Shown here: positions 1 through 5,571 of the stretch, piece by piece | Layout of the letters: each line of letters starts with the position of its first letter | Numbering within the stretch: position 1 is the first letter of the stretch | Source of the DNA: Pseudomonadota bacterium | GTDB taxonomy: Bacteria; Desulfobacterota; Desulfobacteria; Desulfobacterales; Desulfobacteraceae | NCBI GenBank assembly: GCA_018812385.1 | Contig: JAHJDU010000074.1 | Span: forward strand, 1 to 5,571 | DNA length: 5,571 nucleotides | Reading direction: 5' to 3' | The notes under the pieces: model-generated | Told to the model about the DNA's origin: nothing | Databases searched by the model: none | Seen by the model: the letters and a program-made list of their open reading frames with translations, nothing else | Program-made: the position numbers and the translations under genes

Positions 1-1657
1 AAATATTCAAAATTATCCCAACAGTCAATGATCAGGAAAACATCCTTTTCAGGACACCAGGGTTTGATTTTGTGGTTTTCCAAAAGCCGGGTTCCCCGGC
101 CGATCATCTGCCAGAATTTGGTATAGGAATAAACCGGCTTGGCAAAGACAAGATTGACAATCTCCTGGATATCAATCCCTGTATCCAGCATATCCACGCT
201 CACCGCCACCCTGGGCATGTTATTGTGGGTGAACTGGTCCAAAAGGCCTCCCTTGCCGTAAACTCTGGGGTCATCAGACACCATTACCTTGGCCAGTTCT
301 CCACAATATTCAGGATAAAGCGAATCAAAAATTTTTTCGATTCTTCTTGCATGGGACATGGAGGAACAAAAAAAGATGGTTTTTCCCGGCAAAACACCAT
401 CCGTGTCCTTGATGCATTCCTCCATAAACTCTTTTACAATCAATGCATTGGTACCCTTATTGATGACCTGTTTTTCAATCTGGGAACCTTCAAAATTGAT
501 CTCTTCGACCTCCTTGCCTCCAACATCAGTTTTTTCTGATCTTCAAGGGAAATGGTTCGCTTGCTGATCCCTTTCTCCTGAAACTTGGTCTGTATTTTCA
601 TGACCTGGAAATCGCATAGATATGCAGGGATGTGATTGAGCGCTTCTTCATAAGAATAAGCAAAAGTGGGCAGTCCGTCTTCACAGTTGAAAAGCTTAAA
701 AGTGTTGTGATCGATAACGTCTGTGGGTGTTGCGGTTAAACCCAGACTCACGGTATTAAAATACTCCAGGATTTCACTATAGGTGTTATAAATCGATCGA
801 TGGCTTTCATCAATGACAATCAGATCAAAAAAGTGGGGTGATAAAGGGGTGTCCTCATTGCGGATAATATTGAGCATGCTCGGATACGTTGAGACATAAA
901 TCCTGCGGTCTTTTGCAATGGCTTTTTCTCCTACTTTGGGCCACCTGGGTTCATTGGGCAGATGCTCTTTAAATGCTTCAAGACCCTGGCCTCTTAATGC
1001 AATCCGATCCACAAGAAACAATACCCGCTCTGCCCATCCCGCGCGCATTAAGGCATCCACAAGAGCAATGCAGACCCTTGTTTTCCCGGATCCGGTGGCC
1101 ATGACCAGCAGGAATTTCTGCTGTTTTTTTTCAAGGGCTTCCATAACCGCACGGATGGCCCGGATCTGATAGTCCCGGCCTGCAATATCGATATTGATGA
1201 GTTCACGGGCCAGAACTTTTTTATATTCACGGATATATTGATATCGCTCAAGATCTTCCCGGATTGGAAAACCAATCACTTTTTTTGGGGGATAATTGTC
1301 CAGATCCCAAAAATAAATATCAAAACCATTGGTATAAAAACAGAAAGGAAGTTTACCGCCATGTTCTTTTTGAATGTTACTGCAATATTGTTTTGCCTGC
1401 TCTCTTCCAAGTTCTGCGTCTTTTGATGTTTTTTTTGCTTCAATAACCGCTAATGGTTTACCATTTTTTCCCAGCAACACATAATCACTGAACTGATGAC
1501 CCTGAAAGGGTGTAACAGGCTCTTCAACACAATCAGGAAGACCGACATGAATATCAAACTCTTCGATAACCTGAGTTTTATCGTTGATATTCCAACCAGC
1601 TTTGCCAAGTTTTACATCAATAAGTTCTTTTCTTGTTTGAGCTTCTGTCAGTGTCAT
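1..1657 (-). pseudogene. hsdR: Type I restriction enzyme R subunit (HsdR, EcoEI-like), frameshifted and cut by the window edge
   Basis: R subunits of type I restriction-modification complexes combine a nuclease domain with an ATP-driven DNA translocase. The N-terminal part (residues ~1-130) fits the HSDR_N nuclease, with D58 and the E73-A-K75 pair as likely PD-(D/E)XK residues. The superfamily 2 motor follows: Q164 in GRDYQIRAI, Walker A MATGSGKT (186-193), DESH (283-286) and LTATP (307-311). The uninterrupted frame is 1657-440 (405 residues), but after E380 the reading becomes unlike the family. One base has been lost at 517/518; shifting frame there restores family-like sequence to the left edge, including motif V (DMLDTGIDI, 168-197) and motif VI (QMIGRGTR, 87-110). 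About 553 codons are present, and the C-terminal HsdM-contact region lies outside the window. The ATG at 1657 is the first start after an in-frame TAA; its ribosome site is weak (GCAGGGC). The gene is either inactivated or carries a sequencing error. Family assignment is firm; EcoEI subtype is likely. Confidence 0.9.
515..521 (-). other. One-base deletion (frameshift) in hsdR
   Basis: Read on the minus strand, the site is TTG GAG GCA AGG, giving L-E-A-R and then 25 residues with no family resemblance before a stop at 442-440. Adding one G to the GG pair (518/517) gives L-E-G-K-E-V-E-E, followed by about 170 further family-like codons without a stop. The short G run suggests slippage or an indel error in the read. 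No slippery heptamer or downstream hairpin suggests programmed frameshifting. Confidence 0.85.
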
Positions 1658-1671
1658 TTTGATAGCCCTGC

Positions 1672-1779
1672 TTAAACAGCTTTATAAAACTTCTGCATCT
1701 GTATCAATATCTCAGGTGCTTGTAAAGCTTGGTTTAAAAGTAAGAGCCAAAATTTGGCGTGACAATATCGATGGTGATT
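1672..1779 (-). pseudogene. Possible 3' remnant of a gene upstream of hsdR
   Basis: A 35-codon minus-strand stretch without stops ends with TAA at 1674-1672, 14 bases before the hsdR ATG, which is typical operon spacing. Its end reads as plausible protein (…APEILIQMQKFYKAV). It has no credible start or ribosome site and is preceded by a TGA. Just upstream, another minus-strand frame also looks protein-like (FAIEITIDIVTP) but is broken by stops. This may be a decayed gene once co-transcribed with hsdR. I recognise no family, and chance is a real alternative. Confidence 0.2.
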
Positions 1780-2091
1780 TCAATTGCAAAATACTGGAAA
1801 GCATATTAAATCCAAACAAATTTATCAATTAATCTTGCATAGCATCATCTTTGTGAAGGATAATTGGTTTTCCAATGATCAAGGTTCTTCTGACAATATA
1901 CAGGATTCTTTTCTCCTGCGTTTAGAAAGGCCATCGGGGTTTTCAGGGTCCCACAAAAAAGGTTCTATTTCAGGCCGTGATTTACCGAAGCTTTTTGAAC
2001 CCTTAAGGAAATGTCGGTTAATAAAATCAAATCATTAAGCAAAAGAGATAACCATTTCAAAGACTTACGAAGGTTTTTGAAAATTAACTCT

Positions 2092-2119
2092 ACCTGTTCC
2101 ACTTATTTGTGGAACAGGT
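2092..2119. repeat. Perfect 11-bp inverted repeat (hairpin)
   Basis: ACCTGTTCCAC at 2092-2102 and its exact reverse complement GTGGAACAGGT at 2109-2119 surround a 6-base loop, TTATTT. Neither side is followed by a T run, so it is not a classical rho-independent terminator. It could be a protein-binding palindrome, a mobile-element end or scar, or an RNA hairpin. I see no second copy in the window. Confidence 0.75.
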
Positions 2120-2193
2120 CATATGCTTCCTTAGAAACTAGGGAGCCCTATCTTTGCTAACCCTTATAGAATCAAGCTTTGATAGCAATTTAT

Positions 2194-2213
2194 GCACCCT
2201 CAACGGGTGTTTT
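2194..2213 (+). terminator. Weak terminator-like hairpin
   Basis: GCACCC and GGGTGT can pair (five Watson-Crick pairs and one G-T wobble) around a TCAAC-type loop, followed by TTTT. The stem is short and no complete gene precedes it on this strand, so a real terminator is doubtful. Confidence 0.2.
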
Positions 2214-2274
2214 GCCTACCGTCAAATACCAGTCATTTTATATGCAATTGCCCTGATGGAATTTCGATTATATA

Positions 2275-2304
2275 TTGACAATAAATCAGACAAATTGATA
2301 GACT
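2275..2304 (+). promoter_or_regulatory. Candidate sigma-70 promoter for the ABM gene
   Basis: A consensus -35 box TTGACA (2275-2280) is separated by 18 bases from TAGACT (2299-2304), which matches four of six -10 positions. Transcription would begin near 2311, leaving a leader of about 130 bases before the ABM start at 2441. Confidence 0.45.
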
Positions 2305-2428
2305 ATAAGAGTTCAAACCGATGAACCTCAACTGAAACTGAATGATCAATTTTCTTAACTCTGGTATTTTTCGATTTTTTTGCTGCATTCCTGTCGGCAC
2401 TTTTGCTTTATCATTAGTTGGTTTAAAA

Positions 2429-2435
2429 AAGGAGG
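2429..2435 (+). promoter_or_regulatory. Strong Shine-Dalgarno site deciding the ABM start
   Basis: AAGGAGG lies five bases before the ATG at 2441. It selects that start over an upstream in-frame ATG at 2342, which would add 33 hydrophobic residues of unfamily-like sequence and has no comparable ribosome site. Confidence 0.85.
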
Positions 2436-2440
2436 GTATT

Positions 2441-2764
2441 ATGGCAGTTTCCATTATTATCAGACGAACGGTAAAGGATGCGACCATGGCAGGCAAACTG
2501 GCGCCTTTGATCGTACAACTCAGATCCCGTGTCACAGTTCAACCAGGATTTCTGACAGATCAGACCTTCAGCTGCCTGGACTGTGATGGGGAGTATCTGA
2601 TCATCAGTTCCTGGAATACCCTGGAAGACTGGAACAAATGGATGCACAGCGAGGAACGCATGGCAATCCAGCGCCAGATAGATGAGTTGCTGGGGGAAAA
2701 AACCCTTTACCGGTATTATGAACCTGTTGTGGGCGGGATCATCCCCCGGTTTCAATCGGCATGA
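2441..2764 (+). CDS. ABM-domain (antibiotic biosynthesis monooxygenase fold) protein
   Basis: A 107-residue cytosolic protein of the dimeric alpha-beta barrel superfamily. The first strand is AVSIIIRRTV (2-11), followed by a helix (about 16-30), a strand ending in PGF (35-37), and the characteristic strand-helix segment YLIISSWNTLEDWNKW (52-67) with SEER at 70-73. The W-x-x-x-E-D-W pattern is typical of ABM members, and the length is normal for a single-domain protein. Members include quinol monooxygenases, haem-degrading enzymes and many small proteins of unknown role; nothing visible picks a substrate. The start is fixed by a strong ribosome site. The gene stands alone on this strand, has its own candidate promoter, and converges with proX, their stops being 15 bases apart with no clear terminator between them. 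Fold assignment is fairly sure; catalytic activity is unproven. Confidence 0.8.
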   Translation: MAVSIIIRRTVKDATMAGKLAPLIVQLRSRVTVQPGFLTDQTFSCLDCDGEYLIISSWNTLEDWNKWMHSEERMAIQRQIDELLGEKTLYRYYEPVVGGIIPRFQSA

Positions 2765-2779
2765 ATCTGAGGGGTCACG

Positions 2780-3268
2780 CTATAATCGGATAATTTCAAA
2801 CTCCTGATTACAGTGTTCCAGGAATTTTATCAGATCTTTAGAGGCAATGGTTGTTGTTGCCGTATTGACCAGGGGATGGAAGTTGAGAAGTTTGTTTTCC
2901 ATCAAATCTTTGTCCAATATCACTTTGATATCATGGTTTTGGGCATTGATAAGGGCAAAGGGAGTAACTGAACCTGGAATTACGCCTAAAACCTGGACTA
3001 AAAGATCCGGCTTTCCAAAGGACGGACTTTTGGCATTGATTTTTTTTGCCACTTCCTTGATTATTATGGGCTTGTCAGAAAGGGTGACCACTAAAAACAG
3101 ATTTTTCTTTTTATCCTTAAAAAACAGATTTTTACTGTGGGCACCTTCTATGCCGTCGTGATGCAGGTCTGCTTCTTCAACAGTATACACGGCTGGATGT
3201 TCATGGTTTGTGTATTCAATGTTGATTTGAGTAAGTACATTGAGCAGTTCTTCCTGGGTTTGTAGCAT
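2780..3268 (-). CDS. proX: Prolyl-tRNA editing protein (ProX/PrdX, YbaK-fold aminoacyl-tRNA deacylase)
   Basis: A 162-residue free-standing editing domain homologous to the insertion domain of bacterial prolyl-tRNA synthetase. Characterised relatives (ProXp-ala/PrdX) hydrolyse alanine wrongly attached to tRNA-Pro, acting in the cytosol. Family marks are HPAVYTVEEA (24-33), SKNLFFKDKK (45-54) with K46 as the likely conserved catalytic-site lysine, GVIPGSVTPFALIN (95-108) and HPLVNTATTTI (131-141). Length is normal. The chosen ATG at 3268 is preceded by a weak GGA; an alternative TTG at 3283 directly abuts the upstream stop and has no ribosome site. It follows the RpiR-type gene by 15 bases, so both are probably one transcript. 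The symbol proX is also used for an unrelated glycine-betaine-binding protein, which this is not. Specificity for Ala-tRNA-Pro is inferred from the family. Confidence 0.88.
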   Translation of the reverse strand: MLQTQEELLNVLTQINIEYTNHEHPAVYTVEEADLHHDGIEGAHSKNLFFKDKKKNLFLVVTLSDKPIIIKEVAKKINAKSPSFGKPDLLVQVLGVIPGSVTPFALINAQNHDIKVILDKDLMENKLLNFHPLVNTATTTIASKDLIKFLEHCNQEFEIIRL

Positions 3269-3283
3269 GTGTTGTTTTTCCAA

Positions 3284-4159
3284 TTATTTGGGTTCAAGGT
3301 TAAACAGGACATCGTTTTCCAGATAAACCTGTTCCAGTTGTTTTTGATAATTGGTCAATTCCTCCCCTTTCCTATTGGCCAGTTCCTGGACAAGATACTG
3401 GATTACGGCCAGTATGCCCGAGACATTTCCAATGAAAGGGATGGATCTTGACGGGACCACAAGGGACAGGTCTGCAAACCCGATTACCGGGCAGATGGAG
3501 CTGTCACTCATGGTTAATAGGGTGTGGCTGCTGCGGCGGATCATCTTGCTTAATTTGATCAGTTCATTGGGATACCGGGAAGTTGCCATAAGGATTACCA
3601 GGCAGTTGGGGTGGGCATTGGTCAGCATGTCAAAGCAGGTAGAGTCACTGCCTTTCATGATGTGCACCCCTTTTCTGATCTTGGTCAAAGACCAGCCCAG
3701 GTAATATGCAAATGTATAGGACAGCCTTGAGCCGACAACATAGACAGAATGGCTTTTATTCAGGTGCTCAACAAATTGGTTCATTGTCTCAATATTAATA
3801 TTTTCATAGAGATATTTAAGGTTGTTCAATTCTTCCAGGATACCCCGGTGAAGTCTGTCCGTCCCTGGTTCTTTAATGCCTTTGATGTCAGCTCTTTCAG
3901 GAAGAGAAAGACCTGTGTTTACAAAATCCTTTAATGCTTCCTGAAATTCGGAATATCCTTTGTATCCCAGGGTGCTCACAAATCGAACCACTGTGGCTTC
4001 ACTTATTCCACAGGTTTCAGCCAATTCCTTTGTGGTCATGAAAACAGCCTTGGAAGGATTTTGCATGATATAGGTCCCAAGGGTCTGGGCCTTGGGGGTC
4101 AGGGACTCCAGTTTGCTGGAGATATCATTAATTACGGGATGTGATGCTGGATCATTCAT
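3284..4159 (-). CDS. MurR/RpiR-family transcriptional regulator (HTH + SIS domains)
   Basis: A 291-residue DNA-binding regulator of usual family length. The N-terminal RpiR helix-turn-helix domain covers about residues 8-85; the helical core is MTTKELAETCGISEATVVRF (41-60), followed by the typical LGYKGYSEFQEAL (64-76). A linker leads to a SIS domain (~125-260), with VYVVGSRLSYTFAYYLGW (139-156) and the second strand/turn VILMATSRYPNELIKL (188-203) near the expected ligand pocket. SIS domains generally bind phosphosugars, but RpiR members beside amino-acid or amine genes sense other metabolites, so the ligand here is open. The ATG at 4159 has an AGAAG close upstream; an overlapping ATG at 4155 is out of frame. 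It is divergent from the sarcosine-oxidase-like gene across 224 bases, which points to control of that gene, and it is co-directional with proX. Confidence 0.92.
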   Translation of the reverse strand: MNDPASHPVINDISSKLESLTPKAQTLGTYIMQNPSKAVFMTTKELAETCGISEATVVRFVSTLGYKGYSEFQEALKDFVNTGLSLPERADIKGIKEPGTDRLHRGILEELNNLKYLYENINIETMNQFVEHLNKSHSVYVVGSRLSYTFAYYLGWSLTKIRKGVHIMKGSDSTCFDMLTNAHPNCLVILMATSRYPNELIKLSKMIRRSSHTLLTMSDSSICPVIGFADLSLVVPSRSIPFIGNVSGILAVIQYLVQELANRKGEELTNYQKQLEQVYLENDVLFNLEPK

Positions 4160-4195
4160 TATTCTTCTGCCTTGTTAATATAGTATGTCTGCAAT

Positions 4196-4205
4196 AACAG
4201 CTGTT
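4196..4205. promoter_or_regulatory. 10-bp perfect palindrome upstream of the regulator gene
   Basis: AACAGCTGTT lies 37 bases upstream of the regulator ATG, inside its probable 5' leader. Short palindromes arise by chance in AT-rich DNA, so an operator role is only possible. Confidence 0.2.
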
Positions 4206-4218
4206 TTTAAAATAAGAA

Positions 4219-4230
4219 GTTAATTTAACA
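4219..4230. promoter_or_regulatory. Candidate operator, copy 1 (TAATTTAACA motif)
   Basis: GTTAATTTAACA contains an 11-base odd palindrome (GTTAA-T-TTAAC, 4219-4229). Its last ten bases recur exactly at 4348-4357. It lies just downstream of the candidate minus-strand promoter, a position suited to autoregulation by the RpiR-type protein. Confidence 0.35.
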
Positions 4231-4234
4231 CATT

Positions 4235-4261
4235 TTTATAGAAGCGGAATAAGTTTGTCAA
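4235..4261 (-). promoter_or_regulatory. Candidate promoter for the rpiR-type/proX operon
   Basis: On the minus strand TTGACA (4261-4256) is followed by TATAAA (4240-4235) with a short 15-base spacer; TAAAAA (4238-4233) would give 17. The -35 box overlaps the plus-strand TTGTCA at 4255-4260, so the two directions may compete for polymerase. Confidence 0.4.
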
Positions 4262-4284
4262 GCATCAATGAAAGAAATTATATC
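4255..4284 (+). promoter_or_regulatory. Candidate distal promoter for the oxidoreductase gene
   Basis: TTGTCA (4255-4260) is followed after 18 bases by TATATC (4279-4284). It overlaps the opposite-strand -35 box of the regulator operon. The start of transcription would lie about 90 bases before the ATG at 4384. Confidence 0.3.
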
Positions 4285-4301
4285 ATTTATAAAATAAAAA
4301 C

Positions 4302-4330
4302 TTGACACAATTCATTTCATAGATTAAAGC
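4302..4330 (+). promoter_or_regulatory. Candidate proximal promoter for the oxidoreductase gene
   Basis: A perfect TTGACA (4302-4307) is followed after 17 bases by TAAAGC (4325-4330), a poor -10 box. A strong -35 with a weak -10 could need an activator, or the -35 match may be accidental. Transcription would begin near 4337, just before the second TAATTTAACA motif. Confidence 0.35.
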
Positions 4331-4345
4331 TAAAATCGGATAAGG

Positions 4346-4357
4346 TGTAATTTAACA
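4346..4357. promoter_or_regulatory. Candidate operator, copy 2 (TAATTTAACA motif)
   Basis: TGTAATTTAACA is an imperfect palindrome with TGT…ACA ends and shares ten identical bases with 4221-4230. It sits between the proximal promoter and the oxidoreductase start, where a bound repressor would block transcription. The TGTAAT half resembles the published operator of the RpiR-family protein HexR, but the match is partial. Confidence 0.35.
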
Positions 4358-4374
4358 ACAATCCATAATTTAAG

Positions 4375-4380
4375 AGAAGG
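4375..4380 (+). promoter_or_regulatory. Shine-Dalgarno site of the oxidoreductase gene
   Basis: AGAAGG ends three bases before the ATG at 4384. The spacing is short, but no ribosome site precedes the next in-frame ATG at 4405, so 4384 is preferred. Confidence 0.55.
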
Positions 4381-4383
4381 CTA

Positions 4384-5571
4384 ATGTTTTTGAAAAGTAA
4401 ACCCATGTGGGGAAAAAAGACCAAGCTTAAATCAAGTTATGACGTGGTTATCATAGGAGGCGGGCTTCACAGCCTGGCAACGGCATATTTTCTTGCAAAA
4501 GAACATGGCATCACGGATATCGCGATTATAGAGAAGAACTATATCGGATTTGGCGGTGCTGGAAGGAATACTGCTATTGTTCGCGCCAATCAGCGGACAC
4601 AGTATAATGTTCCCCTTTATAAGGAAGCCCTTGATCTCTGGCCGGTTCTGACAAAGGACCTGGATTACAATTTAATGTTTAATAATTGCGGGAACCTAAA
4701 CCTCATGCACTCTGAAGCTGCCATGAAGGCGGCCCGCATGACAATTGCCACAGCTCAGTTTCATGGGGTGGAAAGTCATCTCATTGATGCAAAAGAAGCA
4801 AAAGAGCTGGTTCCGGCCTTGAATATTTCCGAGGATATTACATTTCCCATTCATGGCGCCATGTTCCACCCGCCAGGTGGTGTTGTTCGCCATGATGCCG
4901 TGGTCTGGGGACTTGCAAGAGGTGCTGCCAGAAAAGGTGTTGAGATTCACCAGCAGACCGAAGCCTTAGGAATTGGTACGCAAAATGGTAAAGTAACCTC
5001 CGTGACCACCAGTCGTGGGGTCATCAATACCAAACAGGTATTGATTTCAGCCGGAGGCTATTCTGCGGCCCTGATCTATGACATGCTGGGAATCAAGCTT
5101 CCCATCAGTGTTTTGACAATCCAGGCCATGGTGACCCAGCCTTTGAAACCGGTTCTGGATCATGTGGTTTCCTCGGGCGCCTACCATTGCTATGCCAACC
5201 AGACTTTGAAAGGTGAAATCGCCACGGGTGCCCACATGGATCCCTGGCCTAACTATACCACCTTGAATACGGCTCACTACATCAAACATCAGGCTGAAGC
5301 ATTGTCTGAATTTTTACCCTGTCTAAGAGGTGTCCGGTTTATGAGAATCTGGGGTGGGCTTGCTGATATGACACCTGACATGGCTCCCATCATGGAGGGC
5401 AATAATCATGTTGAAGGATTTTTCATGGACTGTGGATGGGGCTATTTTGGATTTAAATCCTGCTCTGCCGTAGGCAAATACATGGCTGAATACATGGCAA
5501 CGGACATTTGCCCTGACATGTTGAAACCCTTTGCCCTTAAACGATATCAAGAGCACAAGCTCATGGGTGAG
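4384..5571 (+). CDS. soxB: Sarcosine oxidase beta subunit-like FAD-dependent oxidoreductase (3' end beyond the window)
   Basis: 396 codons run open to the right edge; family length (roughly 400-415) implies only a few residues are missing. SoxB is the catalytic subunit of heterotetrameric sarcosine oxidase, which demethylates sarcosine (N-methylglycine) in the cytosol using FAD and a covalently bound FMN. The dinucleotide fold is YDVVIIGGGLHSLATAYFLA (19-38), ending strand 2 at E50. Next come GFGGAGRNTAIVRAN (55-69), GGVVRHDAVVWGLARGAA (165-182), with H170 matching the FMN-linking histidine of known beta subunits, and CGWGYFGFK (350-358). The third glycine of GxGxxG is S30, and 55-60 differ from the usual GGGNTG-type stretch. 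Related DadA/DAO-family enzymes such as dimethylglycine or opine dehydrogenases remain possible. It is divergent from the RpiR-type regulator; partner subunits (soxD, soxA, soxG) would be expected downstream, outside the window. Confidence 0.85.
   Translation, partial: MFLKSKPMWGKKTKLKSSYDVVIIGGGLHSLATAYFLAKEHGITDIAIIEKNYIGFGGAGRNTAIVRANQRTQYNVPLYKEALDLWPVLTKDLDYNLMFNNCGNLNLMHSEAAMKAARMTIATAQFHGVESHLIDAKEAKELVPALNISEDITFPIHGAMFHPPGGVVRHDAVVWGLARGAARKGVEIHQQTEALGIGTQNGKVTSVTTSRGVINTKQVLISAGGYSAALIYDMLGIKLPISVLTIQAMVTQPLKPVLDHVVSSGAYHCYANQTLKGEIATGAHMDPWPNYTTLNTAHYIKHQAEALSEFLPCLRGVRFMRIWGGLADMTPDMAPIMEGNNHVEGFFMDCGWGYFGFKSCSAVGKYMAEYMATDICPDMLKPFALKRYQEHKLMGE

Larger units (their letters stand above)
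1658..2274. other. Long intergenic region with no intact gene
   Basis: This AT-rich stretch separates hsdR from the ABM gene. The longest plus-strand reading frame here (1784-2038, 84 codons) has no ribosome site and no recognisable family. On the minus strand several protein-like fragments (for example RPEIEPFLWDPENPDG near 1930-1980) are broken by stops in all frames. Together they suggest decayed sequence, but not one nameable gene. It contains no hsdM or hsdS, no tRNA and no clear insertion sequence ends. The notable structure is the perfect hairpin at 2092-2119. Confidence 0.5.

Noticed and set aside
72..539. Plus-strand 155-codon open frame opposite hsdR
   Set aside because: It is the complement of the conserved helicase motifs V and VI on the minus strand, and it has no family resemblance of its own.
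515..540. Programmed ribosomal frameshift in hsdR
   Set aside because: No canonical slippery heptamer or stimulating structure at the junction, and the family is not known to use one. A one-base deletion or error explains the sequence.
1784..2038. Plus-strand 84-codon open frame in the intergenic region
   Set aside because: No ribosome binding site, low-complexity composition and no recognisable family. The opposite strand looks at least as protein-like in fragments.
2148..2160. TAGGG-AG-CCCTA mini-palindrome as a terminator
   Set aside because: Five-base stem with a two-base loop cannot form a stable hairpin and has no T run.
2342..2440. N-terminal extension of the ABM protein from an upstream ATG
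   Set aside because: The strong AAGGAGG directly before 2441 and the first beta strand starting at residue 2 of the shorter form both favour the later start.
2233..2535. Minus-strand 100-codon open frame over the ABM gene start
   Set aside because: Shadow of the ABM gene and its leader, with no ribosome site or family signal.
4696..5556. Three minus-strand open frames of 77-84 codons within the oxidoreductase region
   Set aside because: They lie opposite a continuous, strongly conserved 396-codon plus-strand flavoprotein frame.

Overview
The window is a mid-GC bacterial chromosomal segment with tight, single-strand gene blocks and standard Shine-Dalgarno signals. The gene mix (EcoEI-type restriction subunit, prolyl-tRNA editing protein, RpiR regulator, sarcosine-oxidase-type flavoprotein) and codon use fit a Gram-negative bacterium. 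By general impression it resembles a marine sulfate-reducing Desulfobacterota lineage, but that assignment is a guess and nothing here is diagnostic.

Layout. (1) Positions 1-1657, minus strand: the first ~553 codons of a type I restriction enzyme R subunit (HsdR, EcoEI-like). It runs off the left edge and is broken by a one-base deletion at about 517/518, so the uninterrupted frame ends after 405 residues. (2) Positions 1658-2440: about 780 bases with no convincing intact gene. This stretch holds a short minus-strand reading frame ending 14 bases before hsdR that may be a gene remnant, a perfect 28-base hairpin, and a promoter for the next gene. (3) 2441-2764, plus: a small antibiotic-biosynthesis-monooxygenase-fold (ABM) protein with an excellent ribosome binding site. 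(4) 4159-2780, minus: a two-gene unit, an RpiR/MurR-type regulator (HTH + SIS) followed after 15 bases by a ProX/YbaK-type aminoacyl-tRNA deacylase; this unit converges on the ABM gene. (5) 4384-5571, plus: the almost complete beta subunit of a sarcosine-oxidase-like FAD/FMN amine oxidoreductase, cut by the right edge.

The regulator and the amine oxidoreductase are divergent and share a 224-base, AT-rich control region. That region carries candidate promoters in both directions, a repeated 10-base motif near each transcript start, and an inverted 7-base pair of motifs. The simplest reading is that the SIS-domain regulator senses a metabolite and controls the oxidoreductase operon, whose remaining subunits would lie to the right of the window, as well as its own operon. 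I found no CRISPR array, RNA gene or intact insertion sequence, and no clearly new multi-gene system. The most interesting points are the broken hsdR, the palindromic intergenic elements, and the grouping of tRNA proofreading with an amine-oxidation regulator.
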